From the NCBI RefSeq assembly GCF_024582815.1, contig NZ_CP102099.1, positions 1,984,001 to 2,048,000 on the forward strand: a stretch of DNA of 64,000 nucleotides, read 5' to 3'. The notes below the pieces were generated by a model. The model had not been told where the DNA came from. It saw only the letters and a program-made list of their open reading frames with translations, and searched no databases. The translations under genes and the position numbers were made by a program. The stretch comes from Acinetobacter colistiniresistens (GTDB lineage Bacteria; Pseudomonadota; Gammaproteobacteria; Pseudomonadales; Moraxellaceae). Below are positions 33,949 through 42,288 of this stretch, one piece after another (position 1 is the first letter of the stretch; each line of letters opens with the position of its first letter).

Positions 33949-34085
33949 GTTTCATTCCTTGCAAATTTGCTGGGTTTTACATTAAGTGCCTTTATTGTAA
34001 ATGATTCTATAGACAATAGGGCAGTCTTTTAATACACAAAATATGCAAAAAATTTCTTTATGAGACATATACGATACAACAATGA

Positions 34086-34129
34086 TTAGAGTTTTTAGTT
34101 CATTTAGTGAACGGTATAAAAAACTCTAA
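34086..34129 (-). terminator. Nested hairpin terminator of the Mn-type sod gene
   Basis: Outer arms TTAGAGTTTTT / AAAAACTCTAA pair over 11 bp. An inner GTTCA / TGAAC stem lies between them. It sits just downstream of the Mn-type superoxide dismutase on the minus strand. Confidence 0.75.
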
Positions 34130-34173
34130 CCTGTTTTTATAACAATGCTGATCTAAGCCCAGTTTCGGAAAAA

Positions 34174-34797
34174 CTACTGCGCTTTAGCTTGTGATGCCTC
34201 ATGATAACGACGATTCACTTCATCCCAATCCACAACATTATAAAACGCAGCAATATATTCAGGGCAGCGGTTTTGATATTTTAAGTAGTAGGCATGTTCC
34301 CATACATCCAGACCTAGAATAGGTGTATTGCCATGCATCAGTGGTGAGTCTTGATTAGCACTACTTTCCACAACGAGTTGATGTTCAGATGTGACGCTCA
34401 GCCATGCCCAGCCACTCCCAAAGCGACTAATGGCAGCCTTGGTAAAAGCCTCTTTAAAAGCATCGAAGCCTCCTAGTTGTTGATCAATGGCTTCTGCAAC
34501 AGAGCCAGTTGGATTTCCTCCTCCTTGTGGACTCATGACTGTCCAGAACAGTGAGTGATTGGCATGGCCGCCTGCATTGTTGATCACCATATTTTTAAGG
34601 TTGGCAGGAACTTCATTCACTTTGGCAACCAATTCTTCTACGGGGAGTTTTTCCCATTCTGTACCTTCAATTGCACCATTAATATTATTGATGTACGTCT
34701 GATGATGTTTGCTGTGGTGAATTTCCATGGTTTTGGTATCAATATTGGGTTCAAGTGCATCGTAAGCATAAGGAAGCGTTGGTAAAGAATAAGCCAT
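34174..34797 (-). CDS. sodA: Superoxide dismutase [Mn]
   Basis: The sequence carries the manganese-type signature [13 protein letters not shown] and [13 protein letters not shown]. Metal ligands lie in [19 protein letters not shown] and DVWEHAYY. The length of 207 residues is typical, and there is no signal peptide. A 15-of-19 match to the Fur box lies about 70 bases upstream of the start. This predicts repression by Fur in iron-replete cells, so that Mn-SOD replaces Fe-SOD when iron is scarce, as in E. coli sodA. Codon bias is weaker than in sodB, in line with conditional expression. Some Acinetobacter annotations use sodM for this gene. Confidence 0.93.
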   Translation of the reverse strand: MAYSLPTLPYAYDALEPNIDTKTMEIHHSKHHQTYINNINGAIEGTEWEKLPVEELVAKVNEVPANLKNMVINNAGGHANHSLFWTVMSPQGGGNPTGSVAEAIDQQLGGFDAFKEAFTKAAISRFGSGWAWLSVTSEHQLVVESSANQDSPLMHGNTPILGLDVWEHAYYLKYQNRCPEYIAAFYNVVDWDEVNRRYHEASQAKAQ

Positions 34798-34867
34798 GTG
34801 TTTGATTCCTTTTAATCAAAATGATTTTATTGGCATAAATTAAAGCGTCTTCATTATTTATTTAAAA

Positions 34868-34886
34868 GCAAATGAGAATCAATATC
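34868..34886 (-). promoter_or_regulatory. Probable Fur box upstream of the Mn-type sod gene
   Basis: GCAAATGAGAATCAATATC matches 15 of 19 positions of the consensus GATAATGATAATCATTATC. It lies 71-89 bases before the sodA start, a normal operator distance. The match is read directly from the sequence; binding is inferred. Confidence 0.65.
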
Positions 34887-35144
34887 TTTTAATTCGCTTT
34901 TATCTATACAAAAGGGGATAAAAATAAATTTTATTTATCATTTATTCTAGTTGGCAGCTGATAGGGTGAGTAACGCGGATCTGCTCTCCGACTGTTCGCG
35001 TATTTTAAATAGTCAGAAGCAGTGCGATGCGGAGCGTCTCATGATTTTAATCAGTTAAATTGGATAGGGGCTGGTCTAAATATTGAGTTGAAATATAAAG
35101 GAAAGGAGTGAAACAAACTTCACTCCCTTGATGGATGGATCGGG
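34887..35144. other. Intergenic stretch with a GC-richer patch of unknown nature
   Basis: Most of this is AT-rich, but about 34950-35045 is more GC-rich than its surroundings and contains a short open frame (from TTG 34951 or GTG 34966 to TAA 35058). It encodes text such as SNADLLSDCSRILNSQKQCD. There is no ribosome site and no recognisable family. It may be a gene remnant or a small RNA; nothing firmer can be said. Confidence 0.3.
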
Positions 35145-35903
35145 TTAAATTGGGTTGTTGAGTTCAAAATATGCAGTGTCAATTGAAAATTGATCGGCAA
35201 TGGCTTGTGCCAAGCGCTGTACACCATAACGTTCAGTGGCATGATGGCCGCATGCGAAATAATGTACCCCAAGTTCTTTAGCTTCATAGAAAGTACGCTC
35301 ACTTACTTCACCAGAAATATAAGCATCACAATCTGCTTGAGCTGCTTTGGCGATAAAGTCTTGCGCTCCACCCGTACAGAAGCCTATTTTTTTAATTGCA
35401 GTTTTATCACTTGGTAAATGGATCACATTAAAATCAAAAATAGTCTGCAACTTTGCCTTGAAGTGTTCAGGGCTGAGCGAGTCGTCTAAATAGCCGATAT
35501 TACCAATAGGATGCTTTTCACTTGGATCTAGTGCTTCCAGATCGTGTAGACCAATCAAATCGGCAATAGCGATGTTATTGCCTAATGTTGGATGTGCATC
35601 CAAAGGTAAATGATAGGCAATTAAAGAAATATTATTTTGAATCAGTTTTTTAATACGATTGCCTCGCATTCCTGTAATTGGGTAGGGTTCACCTTTCCAG
35701 AAATAGCCATGATGAACAAGCAATGCATCAGCTTGCTGAACAATGGCAGCATCAATCGCATCTTCTGATGCGGTTACAGCACAGACAATTTTGTTGACTT
35801 CAAGCTTGCCTTCGATTTGTAAGCCGTTTGGTGCATAGTCTTTAAACTCATTTGCTTTTAAGGTTTGATTACACCACTGCACAATGTCATGCAAATTTGC
35901 CAT
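35145..35903 (-). CDS. Nif3-like dinuclear metal centre protein
   Basis: The 252-residue protein has the Nif3/YbgI pattern: WCNQTLKANEFKDYAPNGLQIEG at the N-terminus, then QADALLVHHGYFWKGEP with metal-binding His, LIAYHLPLDAHPTLGNN, and near the C-terminus YISGEVSERTFYEAKELGVHYFACGHHATERYGV. In this family these His, Asp and Glu residues bind two metal ions inside a hexameric ring. It is often annotated as GTP cyclohydrolase 1 type 2, but the biochemical role in bacteria is not settled. The start is at MANLHD, five bases after GAGGA; the longer frame (MRNR) is unsupported. It is divergent from the DegS-like protease gene. Confidence 0.9.
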   Translation of the reverse strand: MANLHDIVQWCNQTLKANEFKDYAPNGLQIEGKLEVNKIVCAVTASEDAIDAAIVQQADALLVHHGYFWKGEPYPITGMRGNRIKKLIQNNISLIAYHLPLDAHPTLGNNIAIADLIGLHDLEALDPSEKHPIGNIGYLDDSLSPEHFKAKLQTIFDFNVIHLPSDKTAIKKIGFCTGGAQDFIAKAAQADCDAYISGEVSERTFYEAKELGVHYFACGHHATERYGVQRLAQAIADQFSIDTAYFELNNPI

Positions 35904-36089
35904 GCGATTCCTCAATTGTTTACATCTTTTCTAAAGATCAATAAGAACATATTTTTAAATGTAACTAAAGCTAGACAAAACTTTTTAACTTTTGCATTGA
36001 TTTTAAGCAATTTACTTTACAATAGTGGAAACTTCCAGTTCTTCAATAAATTACGTTCATAACATAATTTCGCGTAGAGGATAATAAAC

Positions 36090-37271
36090 GTGCGCCGTGC
36101 ATTTACATGGTTACCTTGGGTATTACTCATTCTTGTTATATTTAGTTTTCTGGCTTGGCAGAAATCGCATCAGCCGAAACCAACTGTAGCGGCTGATGGT
36201 GTAAAAATGCCAGCCGAGAAGGTTGAACCGTTGATCGATACCTCGCGTGCGGGTGGGGTGGTGTCGTATAGTGCTGCGGTTAAAGTGGCAGCGCCAGCCG
36301 TGGTCAATATTTTCACGACCCAGAAAGTAAAGCAGATGAATCATCCTTTATTGAATGATCCTGTATTTCGTGAGTTTTTTGGCAACCAAGTACCGCAACA
36401 GCCTCAAAATGAAAACAGTTTAGGTTCAGGCGTGATTGTACGTGCAGATGGATATATTCTGACCAATAATCATGTGATCGCCCAAGCTGAGCACATTGTA
36501 GTTGCACTTTATGATGGTCGTCGTGCTGAAGCAAAAGTGATTGGTACTGATCCTGATACAGATTTGGCTGTGATTAAGATTGAGTTAGACAAGTTACCTG
36601 TTCTTCCATTTAAATTGAGTGGTAATGAAGTGGGTGACGTTGTACTTGCAATTGGTAACCCATTTGGTGTGGGGCAAACCGTGACTCAGGGCATTATCTC
36701 GGCAACTGGACGTTCTGATTTAGGAATTAATACCTATGAAGACTTTATTCAAACCGATGCTGCAATTAATCCGGGGAACTCGGGTGGCGCATTGATTGAT
36801 GTTGCGGGCAATCTGATTGGTGTTAACACCGCGATTTTCTCTCAATCAGGTGGCTCATTAGGGATTGGTTTTGCGATTCCTGCCAAAGTCTGCCAGCAAG
36901 TGCTGAACTCTATTCTGAAAGATGGTCGTGTCGTGCGTGGCTGGTTAGGAATAAGTTTGATTCCAAATAACTTGGATGAAGATGTATTGGCTGCTAAACC
37001 GATTGGCGTTACTGTTGCAGATGTACTACGCGAAGGTCCTGCTGATTCTGCGGGAATTAAACGTGGTGATAAAATCATTCAGGTGAATAATGAACAGATT
37101 TCTTCTGCTTCACATTTAATTAATTATGTTGCATTACAAGCACCAGAAAGCTTAATTGATGTTGTGATTGAGCGTGATGGTAAGCAGCAAACCGTGCAAG
37201 TCAAAGTTGGGGAGCGTAAAGTGCAGCAAAATGCACAATCGCAATATATTCCGCTGCCTAAACGTCAGTAG
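36090..37271 (+). CDS. Membrane-anchored DegS/AlgW-like serine protease
   Basis: This HtrA-family protease has an N-terminal membrane anchor (WLPWVLLILVIFSFLAW) without a cleavage site. A trypsin-like domain follows with the triad H128 (TNNHV), D158 (DTDLAV) and S231 (NPGNSGGAL). A single PDZ domain comes next (about residues 275-370, GWLGISLIPNN...ADSAGIKRGDKIIQVN). One PDZ plus an anchor is the DegS/AlgW layout rather than DegP. In other gammaproteobacteria such proteases cut an anti-sigma factor under envelope stress; whether that pathway exists here cannot be seen. It starts with GTG, nine bases after AGAGGA. It is followed by two terminators. Confidence 0.9.
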   Translation: MRRAFTWLPWVLLILVIFSFLAWQKSHQPKPTVAADGVKMPAEKVEPLIDTSRAGGVVSYSAAVKVAAPAVVNIFTTQKVKQMNHPLLNDPVFREFFGNQVPQQPQNENSLGSGVIVRADGYILTNNHVIAQAEHIVVALYDGRRAEAKVIGTDPDTDLAVIKIELDKLPVLPFKLSGNEVGDVVLAIGNPFGVGQTVTQGIISATGRSDLGINTYEDFIQTDAAINPGNSGGALIDVAGNLIGVNTAIFSQSGGSLGIGFAIPAKVCQQVLNSILKDGRVVRGWLGISLIPNNLDEDVLAAKPIGVTVADVLREGPADSAGIKRGDKIIQVNNEQISSASHLINYVALQAPESLIDVVIERDGKQQTVQVKVGERKVQQNAQSQYIPLPKRQ

Positions 37272-37295
37272 TAAATTTGATTGATGTTGATTAAT

Positions 37296-37323
37296 AAAAG
37301 GGCTGCTCAAGTGCAGCTCTTTT
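37296..37323 (+). terminator. Terminator of the DegS-like gene
   Basis: AAAAGGGCTGC and GCAGCTCTTTT pair over 11 positions with one G-U; loop TCAAGT; T-rich after. Confidence 0.85.
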
Positions 37324-37345
37324 ATTTTATGCATTTATTCATAGT

Positions 37346-37386
37346 GTAAAAAGCCTGCTGATTGATTCAATCAGCAGGCTTTTTAC
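37346..37386. terminator. 20-bp perfect inverted repeat, second terminator
   Basis: GTAAAAAGCCTGCTGATTGA (37346-37365) and its exact complement (37367-37386) surround one base. The A and T runs near both ends allow termination from either side. It lies between the convergent DegS-like gene and the small membrane ORF/MFS unit. Confidence 0.85.
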
Positions 37387-37488
37387 ATTTTTAGAGCTTT
37401 TTATTTTTTATTAAAGCATCGAAATTTGATGATTTGATGACAGTTTTCTGATTGTTAGATGACAATAATGAAGAGTCGAAATATGTGC

Positions 37489-37623
37489 TTAATGTGCACA
37501 GAAGGCTTGATTGAAGTATTCAAATAAATCAGGCGTTTGAAACCAGATCAGAATCGAGATGCTGATGAGGCCAACAACGCAGACGAGCAGGATCAATGTA
37601 AAATATCGTTCAATATTCATCAT
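37489..37623 (-). CDS. Small single-span membrane protein, 44 aa, overlapping the MFS gene end
   Basis: The ORF begins with two consecutive ATG codons inside the last codons of the MFS gene, about ten bases after AAGAGG, and overlaps it by 14 bases. The product starts MMNIERYFTLILLVCVVGLI, continues as one hydrophobic helix, and has a short tail ending in YFNQAFCAH. Its position, coupled start and clean membrane helix suggest a real small protein made together with the transporter, perhaps an accessory subunit. No family is recognised, and no homologue can be checked here. Confidence 0.55.
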   Translation of the reverse strand: MMNIERYFTLILLVCVVGLISISILIWFQTPDLFEYFNQAFCAH

Positions 37624-38821
37624 GAATGATAGCCTCTTCATTGACGAAAAGATGGATCACCACACCAAATACGCTAAGCACTAAACAGGCCAGCCAGATC
37701 ATATTATAGTTACCTGCAAGGTCATGATTGACGCCGCCTAACCAACCACCGAAAAATGAACCGATTTGATGGGTAAAGAACACAATACCACTCAGCATGG
37801 ATAAATATTTGACCCCAAACATGTTGGCTACAATGCCATTGGTGAGTGGAACCGTTGAAAGCCAAAGTAAGCCCATAATGATCCCAAAAGCATAAACGGT
37901 CAATGTGCTGAGTGGTAGCAATAGAAATGCAATAATCGCAATCCCACGTAAACCATAAAGCAACATCAGTAACTTCGGTTTTGAATAGCGGTCGCCTAAC
38001 CAGCCAGCACCATAAGTCCCAATGATGTTAAATAAACCAATGAGTGCTAAAAACACCGTTCCTGTTGTCGCATCAAAGCCGTGATCGATCAGATAGCCAG
38101 GCAGATGTACCCCTAAAAACACCACTTGGAAGCCACAGACCAGAAAACCAAGAGATAGCCACCAAAATGGTTTGTGTTTTCTGGCAATGTGTAAAACTTG
38201 TTTAAAGCTGAGGCTGGGTTGATTTAACGCTTTAGGTGTTGTAGAGGCAGGGGATTTCAATAACCAAGCCAGCGGGACAATAAATGCAATGGCAAAGGCA
38301 CTCACCAGTAAAGCAGAAGACCAACCGATCGTTTTAAGTAGCAAGAGGGTTGAAGGCAACATGATAAACTGCCCAAAGGAACCCGCAGCACTGGCAATCC
38401 CCATCACCATACTACGTTTCTCTGGTGGTGCAGCACGACCAACCGCAGAAAGCAGTACGGTAAAAGAGGTCGCTGATAGCGCAAGCCCGATGATAAGGCC
38501 TAAGCTAAGATTAAGTAAAAGACTTGTGGAGCTAAATGCCATGAGCACTAAACCAATGGCATAGAAGAGGCCACCTGTCATGACCACTTTTTTCGTTCCA
38601 TATTTATCAGCTATGGCCCCTGTAAATGGTTGCGCTGCACCCCAGATTAAGTTTTGCATGGCAATGGCAAAACTAAAAATATGATGACCCCAGCCGTAGG
38701 TATCACTCATGGGAACGAGGTATAAACCAAAACCATGGCGGACACCTAATGAGAGTGCAAGGATCAGTGCACTTCCAATTAGCATATAGACCAATTGTTT
38801 GGAAAATTGAGGAGTTGGCAT
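37610..38821 (-). CDS. Major facilitator superfamily transporter
   Basis: The 403-residue protein shows about twelve hydrophobic segments and MFS features: GAIADKYGTKKVVMTGG, the loop 2-3 motif, and GWLGDRYSKPKLLM, its repeat in the second half. VRHGFGLYLVPMSDTYGWGHHIFSFAIA near the start resembles the oxalate/formate or monocarboxylate-type branch. The substrate is unknown. A tiny membrane ORF overlaps its end. It faces the DegS-like gene, with terminators between. The region upstream of its start is AT-rich. Confidence 0.88.
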   Translation of the reverse strand: MPTPQFSKQLVYMLIGSALILALSLGVRHGFGLYLVPMSDTYGWGHHIFSFAIAMQNLIWGAAQPFTGAIADKYGTKKVVMTGGLFYAIGLVLMAFSSTSLLLNLSLGLIIGLALSATSFTVLLSAVGRAAPPEKRSMVMGIASAAGSFGQFIMLPSTLLLLKTIGWSSALLVSAFAIAFIVPLAWLLKSPASTTPKALNQPSLSFKQVLHIARKHKPFWWLSLGFLVCGFQVVFLGVHLPGYLIDHGFDATTGTVFLALIGLFNIIGTYGAGWLGDRYSKPKLLMLLYGLRGIAIIAFLLLPLSTLTVYAFGIIMGLLWLSTVPLTNGIVANMFGVKYLSMLSGIVFFTHQIGSFFGGWLGGVNHDLAGNYNMIWLACLVLSVFGVVIHLFVNEEAIIHDEY

Positions 38822-38946
38822 TGTTGTTGTGATCTTGGAATAAGTGAAAAGTATTTTAAAATACTTCTATTGATATTTCGATTCTAAAAATGATTAGAGT
38901 TCTATTTGTTTGAGTAAATTGTTTACTATTAAAAATGTCAGGAAAT

Positions 38947-38974
38947 AAAAAAAGCAGCGATGGCTGCTTTTTTT
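38947..38974 (-). terminator. Terminator of the OmpW-like gene
   Basis: A 12-bp stem AAAAAAAGCAGC / GCTGCTTTTTTT with loop GATG, immediately downstream of the minus-strand OmpW-like stop. Confidence 0.88.
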
Positions 38975-38988
38975 ATGAGTTAAGACTT

Positions 38989-40134
38989 TTAGAAACGATA
39001 GCCGACACCGACATAGGTAATCAGTGGGTCAATATCAATTTTGGTATTGGCTTTGATGAGTTCTTTGCCAGTGTTGGAGTCTGAAATGGTAATTTTTGCA
39101 TCACTACTCATTGGTGCATAAGTTACCGAGCCTACAGCAAACCAGTTAGGGGTAAAATCGTAAGTTGCACCTAATGTTGCCATTGGTGCCCAAGCATCAT
39201 CTGCTTCGACCTTAATTTTAGGATTAGCCGATGATATTTTACCATCAAGCGCTGCCCCAGCTTTGTTATCAAGCACATTCTGAATCTTATGACCAGCAGC
39301 AACTAAGTCATTGCCAACATTATCATCTAGTTTTAGATGAGTAAAATGGGCATACATAACGCCTATACCTACATAAGGTCGGAATTTATTCACACCAGAT
39401 TTACCAAATTGATAATGAAGTTCAGCAGCCGGTAACCAGGCAGTTGCTGACGCGGCTTTTTTGCTCTGTGAGAGGTTCGTAATCGGAATATCTTTTCTCA
39501 GCGGTAAGTCTCCACCAATAATCAGTCCAGCATCGATTATGCCTGCAACTTTTCCTGGCTTATCTGATCCACTTAAGGGTGCTGAGATTTGTCCTTCTCC
39601 CTTGATGTTAACTTTGGGTGGTATACCTGCTTTAAATTCTAAGGACACATTATCAGTAAAATGATAATTGGCCATTATACCAAGTGTATCGACATTATTT
39701 GCGGTCAGACCTGTTCCTTGGGCTTGCCAATTAGATAAACCATTGATGGTGGCATCTCCAGCAACTTCTGAATTTAAATAGGTTTTTCCATCAGAACCCT
39801 TGTGAGTAATAAGTGGTTTTGTTAACGGATTAGTGACCAGACTTTGCAGGGTATCATGTTTTTTCTTACCATCTGCTGTGGATTGATCTACAGCACCCAA
39901 AACAGAGTCAACGGTGATATCACCGACTTTGGACTTTGTTCCCTCGGCTACACTCGTGTTGATATTAATTGGGTTGCCGTTGCCTTGAGGCATAGCATGT
40001 AACCAACCTGCGGAAACCGAAAAGCGTTTGAAACCATCGCCATCTTTTAGACTGAAATAAGGTGAGTCTGCAAAAGCAAAAGTGGGTAGGGCACATAAGC
40101 CTGTAATTAGGCAAGCGAAGGGCTTTTTCATCAT
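38989..40134 (-). CDS. Expanded OmpW family outer membrane protein
   Basis: A signal peptide (MMKKPFACLITGLCALPTFAFA) precedes a beta-rich protein ending GVGYRF, typical of OmpW barrels. Family features are DTLGIMANYHFTDNVSLEFKAGIPP, AWLPAAELHYQFG, KFRPYVGIGVMYAHF, TLGATYDFTPNWFAVGSVTYAP and IDPLITYVGVGYRF. It has 381 residues against about 212 in E. coli OmpW. The extra length falls in two places: after the first strand (about residues 35-135, Thr/Asp/Lys-rich) and near residues 265-310 (NDLVAAGHKIQNVLDNKAG). These are likely enlarged extracellular loops. OmpW and AlkL proteins admit small hydrophobic molecules; the cargo here is unknown. The start is the ATG seven bases after GGAG. Confidence 0.88.
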   Translation of the reverse strand: MMKKPFACLITGLCALPTFAFADSPYFSLKDGDGFKRFSVSAGWLHAMPQGNGNPININTSVAEGTKSKVGDITVDSVLGAVDQSTADGKKKHDTLQSLVTNPLTKPLITHKGSDGKTYLNSEVAGDATINGLSNWQAQGTGLTANNVDTLGIMANYHFTDNVSLEFKAGIPPKVNIKGEGQISAPLSGSDKPGKVAGIIDAGLIIGGDLPLRKDIPITNLSQSKKAASATAWLPAAELHYQFGKSGVNKFRPYVGIGVMYAHFTHLKLDDNVGNDLVAAGHKIQNVLDNKAGAALDGKISSANPKIKVEADDAWAPMATLGATYDFTPNWFAVGSVTYAPMSSDAKITISDSNTGKELIKANTKIDIDPLITYVGVGYRF

Positions 40135-40288
40135 TTGAGGACTCCATGTCCGAATGTTTGTTAGGATTTTTCTTGCGCCCACCTTAACGCGATTTTTATT
40201 TGGGCTTTGTTTAGTTAGGATTTATAATTGTTATGCTTATGAATTTTTTGTTTGATTTAGATAAATTGATGAAGAAATTGTGAAGGAA

Positions 40289-40316
40289 TAAAAAAAGCCA
40301 CCGAAGTGACTTTTTA
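40289..40316 (-). terminator. Weak terminator of map
   Basis: AAAAAGCCAC and GTGACTTTTT pair with one imperfect position and a short loop. It lies just after the minus-strand map stop. Confidence 0.6.
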
Positions 40317-40338
40317 AACTAAATTTAAGGAAAATTAA

Positions 40339-41163
40339 TCACATAAAGCGTGATAGATCTTCTTCTGGGCGAGCTGTTAAAACTTCGATCCCTGTTTTGG
40401 TTACTAAAATTGTATGTTCATATTGAGCAGATAACTTGTGATCTTTTGTGACGACGGTCCACTTATCACCTAAAAGTTTAGTCTGCCAAACACCTGCGTT
40501 TACCATTGGTTCAATCGTAAAGGTCATGCCAGCCTCTAGGCGCATACCTGTACCTTTTTGCCCATAATGTAACACTTGTGGTTCATCATGGAACACATTG
40601 CCAATGCCGTGACCACAATATTCACGTACTACACTAAAGCGCTCAGATTCAACATATTGCTGAATTGCATAACCGACGTCACCAAGGTATGAACCATCCT
40701 TTACTGTTGCCATGCCACGATACATCGCTTCCTGAGCCACTGAGCACAAGCGTTTAGCTAAAATTGAAGTTTCACCACCAATGACATACATCATATTGGT
40801 ATCGCCGTGATAACCATCTTTAATTACGGTCACATCAATATTAAGAATATCGCCATTCTTTAAAATTTTATTTTCAGAAGGAATACCGTGACAAACCACA
40901 TGGTTTACAGAAGTACAAATAGAATGCTGGAAAGCAGGGCGACCAGGTGCAGCACCATAGCCAACGCAGGCAGGAATCGCCTGTTGAACATTTTCAATAT
41001 GATTGCGACAGATTGTATCGAGTTCTAATGTACTCACACCCGCTTTGATATGCGGTTTAATCATGTCTAGAACTTCAGCCGCCAATTTGCCTGCAACACG
41101 CATCTTCTCAATTTCTTCGGGCGTTTTGATTAATCGACGAGGAGCTGTATAAGTCGTATTCAT
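40339..41163 (-). CDS. map: Methionine aminopeptidase, type I
   Basis: The enzyme removes the initiator Met from new proteins. Metal ligands are visible as Asp residues in LNIDVTVIKDGYHGDTNMMY, His in EYCGHGIGNVFHDEP, Glu in FTIEPMV and Glu in QYEHTILV. At 274 residues it is a typical type I enzyme. It is divergent from rpsB, the conserved arrangement in gammaproteobacteria. A further terminal segment (TARPEEDLSRFM) ends the protein. The ribosome site is weak, with AGAG before the ATG. Confidence 0.97.
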   Translation of the reverse strand: MNTTYTAPRRLIKTPEEIEKMRVAGKLAAEVLDMIKPHIKAGVSTLELDTICRNHIENVQQAIPACVGYGAAPGRPAFQHSICTSVNHVVCHGIPSENKILKNGDILNIDVTVIKDGYHGDTNMMYVIGGETSILAKRLCSVAQEAMYRGMATVKDGSYLGDVGYAIQQYVESERFSVVREYCGHGIGNVFHDEPQVLHYGQKGTGMRLEAGMTFTIEPMVNAGVWQTKLLGDKWTVVTKDHKLSAQYEHTILVTKTGIEVLTARPEEDLSRFM

Positions 41164-41303
41164 GATCTCTAAAAACTTTTGGTAATTTGCAAGCGTCTAT
41201 GGTATAAATAGCCGCCTATTTTATCAAATGCTTTTCGTGACTATCTTTTATTATTTATGAAAAGATTTTACGAAGATATCTGATAACAATAGTCGTAAAA
41301 AAA

Positions 41304-41360
41304 TCCGCACATATATCGACACATTACTCTGGGTGCCTAGCAATAGGTGGAGAATGCGGA
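41304..41360 (+). promoter_or_regulatory. Structured 5' leader of rpsB, possible S2 autoregulatory element
   Basis: The leader can fold with an outer stem TCCGCA / TGCGGA (41304-41309, 41355-41360) and an inner hairpin CCTA-GCAA-TAGG (41336-41347) with a GNRA-type loop. It lies 38 bases before the rpsB ATG. In enterobacteria, S2 represses its own rpsB-tsf operon through the rpsB leader. The pairing is seen here; the regulatory role is inferred by analogy. Confidence 0.5.
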
Positions 41361-41397
41361 TATATGGAGGCCTAACCCAAACTTTAAGGTAAAGAAA

Positions 41398-42150
41398 ATG
41401 GCAGATTACAACGTAAGCATGCGCGACCTTCTTCAAGCAGGCGCACACTTTGGTCACCAAACTCGTTTCTGGAATCCAAAAATGCGTCAATACATTTTTG
41501 GTGCGCGTAACAAAATTCACATCATCAACCTTGAGCATACTGTTCCTGCGTTAAATGATGCTTTGAACTTTGTTAACAACCTAGCGAGCAAAAAGAACAA
41601 AGTATTGTTCGTTGGTACAAAACGAGCTGCTTCTAACATCATCCGTGAACAAGCTCAACGCGCTGGTCAACCATATGTAGATCACCGTTGGTTAGGTGGT
41701 ATGTTGACGAACTGGAAAACACTTCGCCAATCTATCAACCGTTTAAAAGATCTTCAAACTCAATCTCAAGATGGTACTTTTGCTAAGCTTACTAAACGTG
41801 AAGCTTTAGAGCGTACTCGTGAGATGGAAAAACTTGAACGTGCTTTAGGCGGCGTTAAAAACATGGGTGGTTTACCTGACGCATTATTTGTAATCGACGT
41901 TGATCACGAAGCGATTGCAATCAAAGAAGCGAAAAACTTAGGTATTCCTGTAATCGGTATCGTTGATACAAACTCTAACCCAGACAACGTTGATTACGTT
42001 ATTCCGGGTAACGACGATGCGATCCGTGCAGTAACTTTATATGCTTCTGCTATGGCTGATGCGATTCTTGCTGGTAAAGAATATGCTCAATCACAAGCAA
42101 ATGCACAAGCTAAAGGCGACGACGCTGCTAAAGACGCTTCTGAGGCTTAA
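41398..42150 (+). CDS. rpsB: 30S ribosomal protein S2
   Basis: S2 binds the small subunit near the 16S head-body junction. The sequence shows the family start [56 protein letters not shown] and [26 protein letters not shown]. It has 250 residues, with a charged Ala-rich tail. The start is taken at MADYNV, just after AAGGTAAAGAAA; the longer open frame from 41347 lies within the leader. Strong codon bias fits high expression. It is followed by a hairpin and then tsf. Confidence 0.98.
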   Translation: MADYNVSMRDLLQAGAHFGHQTRFWNPKMRQYIFGARNKIHIINLEHTVPALNDALNFVNNLASKKNKVLFVGTKRAASNIIREQAQRAGQPYVDHRWLGGMLTNWKTLRQSINRLKDLQTQSQDGTFAKLTKREALERTREMEKLERALGGVKNMGGLPDALFVIDVDHEAIAIKEAKNLGIPVIGIVDTNSNPDNVDYVIPGNDDAIRAVTLYASAMADAILAGKEYAQSQANAQAKGDDAAKDASEA

Positions 42151-42217
42151 TGCGTTTTGACGCAAGCTTGTCATTTTTGCGACATGTAATGGTGGCAAAT
42201 TAAAGCGTCGAGATTGC

Positions 42218-42246
42218 AAACGGCCCAGAGATTCTTTGGGCCGTTT
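42218..42246 (+). terminator. Terminator-like hairpin between rpsB and tsf
   Basis: A 10-bp stem AAACGGCCCA / TGGGCCGTTT with loop GAGATTCTT, then T residues. In the rpsB-tsf operon such a hairpin usually acts as a partial terminator, setting a lower level of tsf. Confidence 0.8.
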
Positions 42247-42288
42247 TTGTTGAACAGATTTATTTTCTACCGATTTTAGGAGATCAAC

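Noticed and set aside
37346..37386. The 20-bp perfect inverted repeat as a mobile-element end or att site
   Set aside because: Its A and T runs and position between convergent transcripts are better explained as a terminator; there is no partner copy or target duplication.
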